Source: Entomortierella parvispora (Eukaryota > Mortierellomycota > Mortierellomycetes > Mortierellales > Mortierellaceae). Taken from it: a stretch of 64,000 nt of DNA. Where the stretch lies: assembly GCA_963573315.1 (NCBI GenBank), contig OY752153.1, forward strand, positions 186,001-250,000. Reading direction: 5' to 3'. Shown in pieces: positions 21,858 through 32,854 of this stretch. Position 1 is the stretch's first letter, and each line of letters starts with the position of its first letter. Under the pieces are notes generated by a model. The model ran no database searches, had not been told where the DNA came from, and was given only the letters and a program-made list of their open reading frames with translations. A program made the position numbers and the translations under genes.

Positions 21858-22993
21858 TCAACACTTGAGCTTGTGCTTTATTCCCAAGGCAGCATCACGT
21901 TGTGGTGTCCCCAGTGTAGGAAATGGAATTTGATTCAAGGGTTTATCTCTTTTGCGTTGCATTCGACGACATGTGATGTGTATCAGTGTCTCCACTTGAA
22001 ACAGGTGGTAGAATTGTTCCTGGTCAAGGTTCAGCTCTGCCAAACGAGACGGTAGATGGATCTCTGAGAGACGAGCATGCACAACAGTGTTATCCACCTT
22101 TGCACCCAGAAAGAAGGTGACACAACGACCCACAGACTGAAAGGACAGGATAGGTGGATCTTGCTCCAGTTTGTTACAAAAGAGATCGAGAGCGTCCTTG
22201 GTAAAGACTGCTAGTCGAAGCAAATCAGTATCTTTTGAAAGAGATCTTGGATGGGGACCCTTCAGTTCACCATAGTAGGCCTCTCGCATATCCTTGGTTC
22301 GGCCAACAACATCTGGCTGTCGTGCTTGTCCATCCTGATCCAATGCAGCCTTTCTAGTCCTTCCAGCAGTACAAGAAGCATTAAGGCTGTCAAATGCAAT
22401 AGGGTGTTAAAGCGGTGCTAGGCTTGGCTTACGACCATGTTGGAACGGAATATGTGCATCGGCTTACCATTTGAACTTGACTTGGTCAGGGACTCGCAAG
22501 AACTCTTGAAGAATTGGAGTGACAACAGAGGCCATGGCGTCCGATTCGCTCTCAAGTGTTCCCCAGTCATCCAAATGCCGGAACACATATTGTGCTATTG
22601 CATGCACTGGCAAAATCTGTTGATCTTTACAAGTGTTATATGCCTCCATGATCATGCCTAAACAGGCTGCATAGAGAAATCCGCCAAGTCCGAAGTCCCA
22701 AACTCCTTGGCAAGATCGTGTTGCAGTTTGAGCGATTTCCATTTCTATTTGTTCATTGGAATATGGGCAGAGATATGGTTAAAATCAATATCAGCAACTA
22801 TTACAAAGAAATTAAGCAACACACCTGTGTTATAGAGCTCCAGAACGTAACAGCATGTTCAGCTCTCAGCATGTCCTTTGTTCGCAGTTCGAGTGTGTAA
22901 AATCGCGCAAGGATGTCTCTTCGAATAGCAGCAATGTCGTTCGAATTCAAGCCGATATGAGTTTTGTTGACGTGCAAGACTCCAGTCAGTAAC
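21858..22993 (-). pseudogene. Fragment of an unrecognised multi-exon gene
   Basis: Three coding blocks on the minus strand are separated by good splice sites: 22993-22825, 22744-22468 and 22386-21858. They read LLTGVLHVNKTHIGLNSNDI... , MEIAQTATRSCQGVWDFGLGG... and LNASCTAGRTRKAALDQDGQ... to a TGA at 21858-21860. The join between blocks two and three keeps frame. The join between one and two does not, and no first exon is found upstream, where the divergent MBL gene begins. I therefore take it as a 5'-truncated, probably non-functional copy. No domain was recognised. Its 3' end abuts the Tc1-like element. Confidence 0.5.
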
Positions 22994-23182
22994 CTATGGA
23001 AAGAAAACTAGTGAGCCTCACGAAATAGGTACTTCCCCTTACATGTGTGCAAGAAAGGATAAATGCTCCAGGATCGCACCGTTTTCTTTCCCTCCATCGA
23101 TCCCTTGCTTTCCCTTTCTTTTCTTTCTTTTCTATCCTCCTTCTCTTCCCACCTTCTCTTTCCACTCTTCCATTCTTCATCC

Positions 23183-24058
23183 ATGACCGCTTCCTCTTTT
23201 TCCTTTGTCTGCGTCACCTGCGGAACGAATGCCCCTGCCAACGACGCAGACGAGCCTCTCGCCGCTTGCATCATCTGCGACGAGCCTCGTCAGCATGTCC
23301 GCAGAGGAGGTCAAGAATGGACTACCCTAGACACCCTCAAGTCCTCCGCCAAGTACAAAAACGTCTTCACCCCCACCGAGGCCGATCCCGAGAACATGAT
23401 CTCTATTTCCACAACGCCCTCTTATGCCATCGGCCAACGGGCCATCCTGGTCCGCACCCCTCATGGAAACATCCTCTGGGACTGCATCACCTACATTGAT
23501 CAGGACACCATTGACGAGGTTCAAAGGCTTGGAGGCCTCAAGGCCATCGTGATCTCTCACCCCCACTACTACTCTTCCCTCAAGGAATGGAGCGCGGCCT
23601 TTGGAGGTGTCCCTGTCTACACCCACAAGAATGACGAGCAATGGGTCCAGCGACCTTCCAAGAACCATGTCCTCTGGGAGGGTCCCGCACTCGAGCTCTT
23701 GGATGGGGAAGTCAAGGTGCTCTGCCCCGGCGGGCATTTTGAAGGCTCTAGTCTTCTCCTCTGGAACAAAAACTTGTTGGTTGCGGATACGATGATGGTG
23801 GCTGCATCCCGGAAATCCGTCTCGTTCATGTACAGCTTTCCCAACTATTGGCCCATGGCCCCCAGCGCCGTCCAGACGATCTGGAAGAGCGTTCGTCCGT
23901 ACGAGGTTGATAATATCCTAGGAGCTTGGGTTGGCAAGGAGATTATTGGTCGTGGTCGGAGTATTGTATATGAGAGCGCCAAGCTCTACACCGCGTACAG
24001 CGGCCATGACATTGCAAAGTTCTATGGTGATGATGGCAAAGAGCTTGCCTTCAACTGA
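23183..24058 (+). CDS. MBL-fold (metallo-beta-lactamase-like) protein
   Basis: Intronless, 291 residues, cytosolic. An N-terminal segment with four cysteines in two C-x2-C pairs (CVTCG at about 10-13, CIICD at about 31-34) looks like a small zinc ribbon. The MBL-like core follows, with TPHGNILWDC, IVISHPHYYSSLKEW, CPGGHFEGSSLLLW and LLVADTMM. The usual HxHxDH is reduced to HPHYYS. A later His and an Asp (GGH and VAD) remain, so metal binding is probably altered. The start at 23183 follows a long CT-rich leader. AATAAA lies at 24094. Function could be hydrolase or non-catalytic fold use. A duplicated piece of its 3' end lies at 26976-27063. Confidence 0.8.
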   Translation: MTASSFSFVCVTCGTNAPANDADEPLAACIICDEPRQHVRRGGQEWTTLDTLKSSAKYKNVFTPTEADPENMISISTTPSYAIGQRAILVRTPHGNILWDCITYIDQDTIDEVQRLGGLKAIVISHPHYYSSLKEWSAAFGGVPVYTHKNDEQWVQRPSKNHVLWEGPALELLDGEVKVLCPGGHFEGSSLLLWNKNLLVADTMMVAASRKSVSFMYSFPNYWPMAPSAVQTIWKSVRPYEVDNILGAWVGKEIIGRGRSIVYESAKLYTAYSGHDIAKFYGDDGKELAFN

Positions 24059-24366
24059 AAGTCTTGTTTGAAAACTGCACATGGCTCAAATACAATAAAA
24101 ATGAATCTGAATACGGTCAGCAAGATGAAGAAGAGTGAGAGTAGCAAGGTAGAAGAGAAACGGAAGAGGGAGAGGAAGTGTATGCAAATGGAGAAAAAAA
24201 AAAGGCTTGAAACTGATCAAGGACAATGACAAGAGACAAAAGAGGCACAGCCCAATTTCATGTGCATGCCCTACGCTGCGGTCCTTGCATTGACTTTGCC
24301 TCCATTCCTTGTTTCATTCAATCCTCCATCCATTCCCATCAGCATCCGCCTGGACCCCTTCACACC

Positions 24367-26840
24367 ATGTCACTGTGTGGTCTCCCACAGGATTGTCTTG
24401 AACCCATTCTCAACCTCCTCGTAGGTTATGAGAACCGATCGCTTGTGTGCCCTCTTAAAGTCAAGAGGCACCTTTACTACGCCACGCTGCCGTTTCTGTA
24501 CCTCAATTCCTTCTTTGGCCTTGATCGCAATTATCCGTACACCGTCCTTTATACCACTCGGGGGCGGAAATTGGTCCAAACCCTGCTCCGTCAACGGCCG
24601 CCTGAGGATATCAGCGACTTGCTTGACGCTGCTTACGATGTATTTCCTGTAGACGCCTGCTTGGATCCCGAACTTGACCACGACGCGAAAAAGTCAGAGA
24701 TAGATATCGATTTCCAGGAAAAAAACTCAATATCTACAGGACTGGATTTTGACTACCTATTATTATAAACACTTTTACTATCTCGAGCTCGTTATTTTCA
24801 AGCCACCCTTTTTCACCGATTACCTGGATGACGAATTCTATTTCACCGCATACCCACCAAGACTTGTCAGTTGGGCGTCCAAGTCTGATAATAACCCCTT
24901 GAGCCCGCCAGCTTTCATGCAGGACCACGAGCCCTGCCGGCAACTCTCCTATGGTACGCTAGCAACCGCAAACCGTCGAGACCTCATTTGGATCCTCTGC
25001 TCTCCAATCTTTGAGCAGATCCGTGTGATGACCATTCCTCTCTCTGATATGAGCCGGTACTTGGATTCTATCGAGCGTTTCAAGTCCCTTAAGAACGTTG
25101 TATTCAAGATGGACGAGATGTGGGACGATGATTACTTTCAAGATGCTCTATCTCGTACAGAGATGGAAGACGGAGTCAAGGAGCTGGAAAGGATACGGGA
25201 TAGGCGTGACGACCAATTCGAAAGGATGATCACGTTCGTAAAGAGGCATCAAGCACTGTTTCCAAATGAGCTTCGAAAAGTCGACTGTCCTGCAGACTGC
25301 ACCTGGCCGAGGACAGTGACATGCCCAAAGGTGATCTCCGATCGCCTGCAAAGTCTCCTGCTCGGAGGCGACCGCCGAACGATTATTAATAGTCACAATG
25401 TCAATGACTTGGCTGACAGGATCACCTCCATGGACCTCGGACAAGTTGAGAAGATATCCCTAGAATATCAACTCACTACCTTGACATCGAGGGACCCGAA
25501 TTTCTTGAGTCGTTGTCGAGCGTTAAAGAAGATGACCATCGACGCACCCGGACCAGGATCGTTCGCGTGGGCTGTGAAAGAAAGGATCACCTGGGAGGAA
25601 AAGACATCGAGAATCGGCTCATCAGCATCTCATCAATGGTCACCTCTCATTCCTCTCGAACGCCTTATGCTTACGACACAGCGTGGATTCACGGATGAGC
25701 CGGATGATATTGTGCGGGCCTTTGGAGGTACTCTAAAAGCAGTCAGCTTTTACGATGATACACCTGAAGGCACGCTGGGAACAGAGTTCCGAATAGGGCA
25801 GGACTGGCGTTTGCCTAACTTGGAGAGGTTCTGTTCCTTTGTCGAAAAGTCTCGACTATTGGTGGACCCAGACGTGTACACCTCTGTGTTTGGAGAGAAT
25901 CTAACAGAACTGACGCTTTTAGACAAGTCTCTTGATTACGATGTTCAAGATCTCTACACTTGCCGTCCTGGGAGCTTTCGCAGCCTTCAGCATCTGACCC
26001 TTAAAGGATGGCCAGCATTGGTATTCCACCCAGACACATTGCATCATACCCCACATCTCGAGACTCTTGAAATTGAACTCCACTCTGCGATCAAGCCACA
26101 AGAGGAGCTGTTGGCCTCATTTCAGCAAGGGCTCGACTTGACTCTGACCAATGGATCGGGGATGCTGCTTCGTACTCGACCGGTCACCGAGCTGTATGGA
26201 ACTGGGACTGGTATCTCCCACGTCTTAACCTCTTAAAATTGTCGTCTGAGTTTGCGTATCTGTTTCAATTTCGGATGTTGGCAAATTGTCCATCGCTCCA
26301 TACCCTCGAACTCAATACCATTGTTTCCTGGCAAACTCATTCGCGCGTCCTGTCTCTGAACGACTTTCTTCTCGTGGATGGCTCCGCCGTTAATGGTGAC
26401 GGCTCGCTGACAACACCAGTATCCTCGTCTGATTCCTTGCTTTCGAGCTCGCCCGTTATTCATCCTCCGTTAATCAAAACCAGGATTCAGCAATTGTCAC
26501 TCTCTGGCACTTTTGTTTTGGATGATATCTACGGGCGATTGTTCTAGGGGCTGTGTTTCCTGATCTGTCCTACCTTCTTGAGTGTCAAACTTCAGGTTAT
26601 TCTCTCCAAGGTTGGATTTCGGCACTACGGAAATTGCCCCGAATGCAGGACTCGTATTGTTGGACTGCCGAGATGGAAATGATTACAGCGGATCAATTAG
26701 AGGACTTGGGACTAGTTGAAATATTGGACTCTGGGACACCTTTGGAAGATACTACTGTCATTGCTCTGGATTATCCTGGGTTCCATTATATGGGTGAACA
26801 GTGGTTCTTCAGAGGAGAGGCTGAGCCGCAACCGAGCTAA
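24367..26840 (+). pseudogene. F-box/LRR-like protein, broken copy B
   Basis: Close relative of the intact gene at 8789-11278, starting with the same MSLCGLP and continuing with LLRQRPPED, FDYL, VFKMDEMWD and WFFRGEAE. The frame is lost near 24768 (one base missing in the FDYL...FYYLELV region). It shifts again near 26165-26235 (the WTWDWYLPRL segment of copy A is scrambled), and stops and shifts near 26545-26553. Pieces in three frames together cover the whole length of copy A, so this is a full-length duplicate that decayed by small indels. Upstream sequence also resembles that of copy A over about 100 bases. Confidence 0.88.
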
Positions 26841-26975
26841 GCAATTCCCCTGGTACATATCTCATTTGTTTTCATGGTCCTGTCGGAAAGCGCGGTCCTC
26901 AGCAACCGCCCATACAATGCAGAGTTGATTCTACTGAACGTAAAGACTGAAAGAAAGAAAAAAAAACATAGACGG

Positions 26976-27063
26976 TTTCTATGGCGACGATGGCAAAGAG
27001 CCTGCCTTCGACCAAAAGTCCTGCTTGAACTTGCACATGCGACAGATATTATAAAAGCGAATA
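26976..27063 (+). repeat. Duplicated tail of the MBL-fold gene
   Basis: The sequence resembles 24020-24106, the last codons (FYGDDGKE...) and 3' UTR of the MBL gene, at roughly 80% by eye, including CTATGG, GATGGCAAAGAG and TGCACATG. It sits right after the broken F-box copy and marks the end of a duplicated unit of about 2.95 kb. Confidence 0.75.
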
Positions 27064-27134
27064 GTCATCGTAATACACATTGAAGAAAAAAAAAGTATTT
27101 TATTTTTTCCCTTCATTACTTTCAAATGTCCACC

Positions 27135-29666
27135 TCAGTGGCCGTTCTGCCACTCGTCTTTCGAAAAACCCCAACAATCGTCAAAGAAATAAAATTTCAG
27201 ATCTTCTAATTCAGTAGGAGTCTCCTCCCGAAACTCTGTAGAAGGGCCATCTCGATAGATGAGACCAAGCGCTTGCACTTCTTCTTTTGTCGCGCGGCCA
27301 CAAGCCGCCACCTTCAGTAATGGCCGACGGCGAAGAGTAGAAACCCACCCTTGAACGGAGAACCCAGAGGCTTCCTCCATTTTCAGATGCGATAGATTGG
27401 GGCACGTTGTCTCGCTGAGTACCTGAACTATTTCGTCCGAGAGGGACCACAGACCAAGCATGGTCAGCCTTGTCACAGATGGCGCCATAACGACTCGGGT
27501 CCGATCCGGGCTCATTGAGCAAGGAGAAGGACTGGGAACGGAGACGTGCGAGATGTCAAAATCTTGCAGGGTCAGGTCACGTTTCACTGTCGTGTTGATT
27601 CCAGAGATATCAAGAGTGAGATCAGTCAAGGATGGGCAGCCCACCAGCATCCGGAACTGGAACATGAATGCAAACTCATGTGCTAGTGACAGTATCTGGA
27701 GATGGGGCAGATACCAGTCCCAAGTCCAGGGTGCTCGTCCAGACAACCTAGGTCCTGTCTCGACATCCAAATCTAGGCTTGTTCCTGTTGCCCCGTACTC
27801 TTGTGACAAAATCTCCAGATCCTCCAATGGCGCCATCTCACTTAAACGCAGCTCCAGACTCTCCAAATTCGGAGTTAAATGGAGTATACCAGAATGAAAG
27901 TTCAAAGCCGGCCATCCACAAAGAACCAGGTTGTTCAGATTAGGCATGGCCTCTGACGGAAGCCGGCAGCTCTCAACGCGCCGCAGACGATGATAATCCG
28001 AGCGGTCAGAAAGTTGTAAACTTTTGAGTCCTTTGCCAAGTCCAGAGAACATGTCGCGAGCCATCAGTAATCGAGTGTTCTCGTCGATATCGATACTAAG
28101 CGTTTCAATCTTTGGCAGTATCCATCCCGCTCCAATGTGAAGGTCGGTTTCGGTTGCCGAGCGATTCTTGGGACTCACGGTGCCCCTCCAAAACTCGAGC
28201 GTTTCACCAAACCCGATCGCAATGTCGTTCAGCTCATCCTTGAATCCTTTGTACGTTCTGACAATGACCTTACTGACTGGTGCGGGCGGAAAGATGGGTC
28301 TTTCAGGTTCAACCGCTCCATTCTCCAAGACAAATGCCGTCCCTCGCGCCCTGGCAATTTTGTCGTCTACAGCCCATCGAAAGCAAAGCGCTCCGGGTGC
28401 ATATACCGTGATCGACTTCAAGCTTCGACAACGACTCCAGAATGTTGGGTCAGTGGCCATAAAAACATCGAGACGAGCAGCAGTCCTATAGAGTGCGATT
28501 TGTTTTACAGATCCTAGATTTGTTTCCTTGATTCTTCTCGTCAGCCGCTGAGAGTTGAAGTCATTGATGGCTGTAACCTTGGTCAAAGGCGGGAGCAGGC
28601 CCTCGAGTTCATCTTGGATCTCCTTTGGACACCGCGTAGGTGTCGGCCAGGCCCGGCTGTCTGAACAGTATGCAATCATTAGAACGTTTGGAAAGAGTCG
28701 ACCGTGCCTCCGCACAAAGCAGAGCATAGCCCTGAACTGTTTCTCTCGTCTGTTGCGGCCATCCTCAAGAGCTTGCAAGATCTCAGGAGTAAGACCCTCT
28801 TTATCCAAATGCATGGTATCCAAAAACTCGTCCATTTTGAAGGTGACAGATGAGAGGGATGGAAATCGCTCCACCATGTCCAGGTATTGATCAACGTCTG
28901 AGAGGGGGATCGTCAGGATACGAATTTGCTCAAATGTCCGAGAGCAGAGGAGCCAGGTGAGCTGACGCCGTATCGCCATGGACACTGCTCCGTAACGAAG
29001 AGTGGATGCTGGGAAATACTTCGAGTCAACAATTGGAGGAAAGACAAGCATGTCGTCGTAGGTCCCTTCTCCACGTCCGTTGGCGAGCTTTCCAGTGCTT
29101 GATGTGAAAGCAAGCTTTTCCAGAGACTTGTTGAGGTTCATACGTCTGCGATCGATACCGCTTCCGACGTGTCGATAGAGGGGGTTGAGTATGACTTGCT
29201 CAAAGCAGAAGACGCGAAAGTGGGAAAGATAGTCGATCTTTCGTTTTAGTGTTGGCAAAGTGGATGTTGTACTGGTCTCTTGTCCAAGATCCATCTGGGA
29301 CTCCTTGTCATCACGCAATTGGCCACTGTCCTCGTTGCCATTGGGGGTGGTTCTTGTCTGGACACTGGCCGCAGTCTTCACCGGCTCTGGATACACATCA
29401 AAAGCAGCCAAGAGCAACGGACCGACCTCTTCAGGAGGCAATTGTTGGAGTATCGTCCGGAAGATCAGACCGAATTTTTGGCTGGCGTTGTGATCGTTGT
29501 CACTGTACTGAGCAAGGAAGGCGTCATCGTATAGGAAGGGCAGGGCTGCGTCGCAAAAAAAGCTGTTGACTTGCAGCATCCGGCTGAGGGAAGAACGGTC
29601 GCCTTGGTCCTTGAGCACTTTTAGAATGAGTTGAAGACATTCAGGAGGAAGGTCGGAGAGGAGCAT
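27135..29666 (-). CDS. F-box/LRR-like protein, intact distant relative C
   Basis: Uninterrupted 843-residue protein. Residues 1-45 (MLLSDLPPECLQLILKVL, then SRMLQVNSFFCDAALPFLY) resemble an F-box. Later segments match copies A and B in order: LLLAAFDVYPEP, the SSVTFKMDEF region, the LSDRSDYHRLRRVESC region, LVLCGWPALNFHSG, and PWTWDWYLPHLQILSLAHEFAFMFQFRML. The start at 29666 is chosen because the F-box begins there. Upstream in-frame residues are unlike the relatives. It is probably an SCF substrate receptor with unknown target. It points toward the broken copy B (tail to tail), and its 3' end lies about 70 bases from the duplicated MBL tail. Confidence 0.82.
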   Translation of the reverse strand: MLLSDLPPECLQLILKVLKDQGDRSSLSRMLQVNSFFCDAALPFLYDDAFLAQYSDNDHNASQKFGLIFRTILQQLPPEEVGPLLLAAFDVYPEPVKTAASVQTRTTPNGNEDSGQLRDDKESQMDLGQETSTTSTLPTLKRKIDYLSHFRVFCFEQVILNPLYRHVGSGIDRRRMNLNKSLEKLAFTSSTGKLANGRGEGTYDDMLVFPPIVDSKYFPASTLRYGAVSMAIRRQLTWLLCSRTFEQIRILTIPLSDVDQYLDMVERFPSLSSVTFKMDEFLDTMHLDKEGLTPEILQALEDGRNRREKQFRAMLCFVRRHGRLFPNVLMIAYCSDSRAWPTPTRCPKEIQDELEGLLPPLTKVTAINDFNSQRLTRRIKETNLGSVKQIALYRTAARLDVFMATDPTFWSRCRSLKSITVYAPGALCFRWAVDDKIARARGTAFVLENGAVEPERPIFPPAPVSKVIVRTYKGFKDELNDIAIGFGETLEFWRGTVSPKNRSATETDLHIGAGWILPKIETLSIDIDENTRLLMARDMFSGLGKGLKSLQLSDRSDYHRLRRVESCRLPSEAMPNLNNLVLCGWPALNFHSGILHLTPNLESLELRLSEMAPLEDLEILSQEYGATGTSLDLDVETGPRLSGRAPWTWDWYLPHLQILSLAHEFAFMFQFRMLVGCPSLTDLTLDISGINTTVKRDLTLQDFDISHVSVPSPSPCSMSPDRTRVVMAPSVTRLTMLGLWSLSDEIVQVLSETTCPNLSHLKMEEASGFSVQGWVSTLRRRPLLKVAACGRATKEEVQALGLIYRDGPSTEFREETPTELEDLKFYFFDDCWGFSKDEWQNGH

Positions 29667-30553
29667 GGTTGGGTAACGGGGTGAGAGAGAGAAAAATAGA
29701 TGTGCCACGCACGACATTATGCAGGGGGGCACCATGGGCTGTGTCGCGTCGGTGGCATCGTGTTTCTAGCAGTCCATCATTGCACAAGGAAAGCATTTGA
29801 CGGATGGATGAATGGATGGATGGATAGCAGGCTGGGAGGATGTATGCACGCATGCAGCGGCAGCGAGGGGGAGGGGAGGGAGCGCGAGAAGGAGAAGGAC
29901 GAGGCAGAGCAGGAGAGGAGAGGAGAGAGCGTGGGAGAGTGGGAGACCTTTGGTCTGCATGGCTCCTGGTTCCTCCGAGGTGTCCTTCACACTGTCAGAC
30001 TGCCAGTGTCAGATCAGTCAGTCAGTCCGTCGATCACAGGGGAAAATGGACCTCTGCCTCCCCCGCCCCGGGGAGACACGGAAGCGAGCCACAGCATCGA
30101 CGTGTGGTGGTGTCGCTCGCCCTGCGCGACAGAAATCCCCGCGTGCAACTGCACTGTTAAACTCTACTCTATTGTTGTAATCCTCTCTCTCTCCACACGC
30201 TCGTCTCCGTGCACCCCATTCCCAACCGCCAGCCAGCCAGCCAGCAACCAGCCCGCCAACCGAAACGGGCAGGCGGGCGAAGGCCGAATGACTGACTGAC
30301 TGACTGACGGACCCACGCGGACTCACTCTTTTTTTTTTTTGAGATGTTGCTCGATTGCCTTTCTTTTCTTATAAAAAGGGGACCATTGTCGGGCCTGGGT
30401 GGATCCCAAGTTTTCCCTTCTTCTTTCTCTTCTTCACTGAACCATTGAACCTCTCCCTCTTCCTCCTCTTTCATCTGTACATAACCGACCCTCCTCTTTC
30501 TTATACCACTCCCCACTCTTCTCTTTAACCAAAAAAAAACCATTCACATAGCC
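29667..30553. promoter_or_regulatory. Divergent intergenic region with malate synthase promoter
   Basis: Lies between an F-box gene (minus) and malate synthase (plus). It contains simple repeats: GGAT units near 29800-29825, an AGCC-rich run near 30230-30250, and a GACT run near 30288-30305. A TATAAAAA box lies at 30370-30377, about 180 bases before the malate synthase ATG, followed by a CT-rich leader. No gene is seen inside. Confidence 0.6.
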
Positions 30554-32546
30554 ATGCCTTTCGACTCCCAAGTTCCCGGCGTCACCATCCTCGCCAAGGT
30601 CACCCCTGAGTTTGCCCAGATTCTCACGCCCGAGGCCTTGACCTTTGTCGCGACCTTGCACCGCACCTATGAGAAGACCCGTCAGGAGCTCTTGCAGCGC
30701 CGTGTCGAGCGTCAATTGCAATTGGACCAGGGCCAGCTTCCCGATTTCTTGCCCGAGACCCGCGCGATCCGTGAGGACTCTACCTGGAGAGCCGCCAAGC
30801 CCGCTCCCGGTCTTCAGGACCGTCGTGTCGAGATCACTGGCCCCGTCGATCGCAAGATGGTCATCAACGCCTTGAACTCTGGTGCTGCCACCTTCATGGC
30901 CGACTTTGAAGGTAAATGAAAGCACCTCTTCTTCACATGTTAGCAAGAGTTGCAGAAAAGGAAAACGCGGAGGCCAAAAAGAAAAAAAGAGGGTCCCTGC
31001 CTGGGACGGAGAAAGAGTGCACTGTAGCACCAGGTGGATGATGATGATCACCACATGGGAGGCAGGACTGCAGCGCACAAAAGGGGCGCCAGCGGAAAGC
31101 TTAAAAAAAGTTGGCTCGGTGGAAAGGACTGCTTTCTTTTTTTATTTCCGGTGCACACACGCAGGGGGGGGCAGACAAGACAAAGAAATTCGCCCATGTG
31201 AAAGTGGAGAAGGAAAAGAACGGAAGCTGACCATTGCGCCACCAATCTATGTCTTCCCCGATGTCGTAGATTCCAACGCCCCTACCTGGGAAAACAACTT
31301 GTCGGGCCAGATCAACATGAAGGATGCCATCCACCAGCGCATCTCCTACACCGCCCCCAACGGCAAGCAGTACAACATCCGCAAGGACGGCAAGATCGCC
31401 ACGCTCATTGTCCGTCCCCGTGGCTGGCACTTGGATGAGAAGCACGTCCGCGTCGACGGTCAGATCGTCTCTGGTGCCCTCTTTGATTTCGCCCTCTACT
31501 TCTTCCACAACGCCCGCAAGTCTGTCGAGATCGGTATTGGCCCATACTTTTATGTCCCAAAGATGGAGTCCCATCTCGAGGCCCGTCTCTGGAATGATGT
31601 CTTCAACACCGCCCAGGATTACATTGGCATCCCCCGCGGTACCATCCGTGCCACCGCCTTGATCGAGACCATCCTCGGCGCCTTTGAGATGGACGAGATC
31701 ATCTACGAGTTGCGCGAGCACTCTGCCGGTCTCAACTGCGGTCGCTGGGATTACATCTTTTCCTTCATCAAGAAGCTCCGTCAATCTGCCGAGTACGTCT
31801 TGCCCGATCGCTCCGATATCTCCATGACTACCCCCTTCATGGATGCCTACGTCCGTCTCTTGATCAAGACGTGCCACAAGCGTGGTGTTCACGCTATGGG
31901 AGGCATGGCCGCTCAGATCCCCATCAAGAACAACGAGGCCGCCAACAAGGCCGCCATGGACAAGGTTTACAACGACAAGTTGCGTGAGGTCAAGGCCGGT
32001 CACGACGGTACCTGGGTTGCTCACCCCGATCTCGTCAAGTTGGCCCTCCGTGTCTTTAACGAGCACATGCCCCAGCCCAACCAGCTTCATATCCGTCGCG
32101 ATGATGTCCATGTCGAGGCTGCCGATCTCTTGAACACGGACGTCAAGGGTTCCATCACCGAGACTGGTATCCGTGCCAACGTCTCGGTTTCTTTGATCTA
32201 CATGGAAGCTTGGTTGCGTGGTGCCGGATGTGTCCCCATTCACAACTTGATGGAGGATGCTGCCACCGCCGAGATCTCTCGCTCACAACTCTGGCAGTGG
32301 GCCAAGCACCAGGCTCGCACCAACCAGGGTGTTGCCATCACTCCTTCTTATCTATTGACTGTTTTGGACGAAGAAATTGAAAAGTTGGCCAAGGAGATGG
32401 GCGAGCAGCGTTTCAAGGCCTCAAAGTTGATCCAAGCCAAGAAGCACCTCGCCACCCAGATCACCGGTCAGGACTATAATGATTTCTTGACTAGCTTGCT
32501 TTACGATGATATTGTCGAGCTTGAGCAGGTCCAAGCCCGCATTTAA
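30554..32546 (+). CDS. MLS1: Malate synthase (glyoxylate cycle)
   Basis: Condenses acetyl-CoA with glyoxylate to malate, the second dedicated step of the glyoxylate bypass. Two exons, 30554-30911 and 31270-32546, join at FE|DSNAPTW and give 544 residues, the usual length of the eukaryotic A-type enzyme. The family signature [16 protein letters not shown] lies at residues 268-283. [12 protein letters not shown] and the [13 protein letters not shown] segment with the catalytic Asp are present. The protein ends in ARI, a variant of the SKL-type peroxisomal signal, so glyoxysomal import is possible but not certain. The 357-base intron is long for this window. AATAAA lies at 32564. Expression is likely induced on acetate or fatty acids (family knowledge). 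Confidence 0.97.
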
Positions 32547-32587
32547 ATCACGAAATAGCTTAGAATAAAAGCTTTATTCCAATTTTA

Positions 32588-32854
32588 TTAGGGAATCACC
32601 AATCTGATCGGGAGAACACAGGCAAGCTTGGAGAGACCAACGCCCTTGACATAGGGTTCGCAGCATGCTTCTCGAGGGAAAAGGCATAGGTCAAAATTAC
32701 AGTGCTGAGTATACGGACCGAGTATGGGACTGAGTATGGATGTACATTTTTGGATTCCACAGCCGCCACAAGCATCAGTGCAGGGTTCACATTCTGCAGA
32801 GACCATGGACAAGCAGAAAACAAGCAGCACGAGACACTTGAGGATGTATGTCAT
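32588..32854 (-). CDS. Small secreted cysteine-rich protein (88 aa)
   Basis: Intronless, starting at the ATG at 32854 because a strong signal peptide begins there (YILKCLVLLVFCLSMVSA). The mature part of about 68 residues has ten cysteines, beginning ECEPCTDACGGCGIQKC and including a CC pair. This spacing suggests a disulfide-knotted extracellular protein. I do not recognise the family. It converges with malate synthase, the two stops being about 40 bases apart. An unrelated small protein with ten mature cysteines lies at 61808-62137. Confidence 0.72.
   Translation of the reverse strand: MTYILKCLVLLVFCLSMVSAECEPCTDACGGCGIQKCTSILSPILGPYTQHCNFDLCLFPREACCEPYVKGVGLSKLACVLPIRLVIP

Noticed and set aside
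29800..30310. GGAT, AGCC and GACT simple repeats as a possible CRISPR or origin
   Set aside because: Short microsatellite-like runs in a eukaryotic promoter; there are no spacers, and nothing suggests function beyond slippage.
31101..32243. Long minus-strand frame (380 codons) opposite malate synthase exon 2
   Set aside because: It is the mirror of a highly biased coding sequence; the plus strand encodes a clear enzyme, and the minus frame has no recognisable domain.
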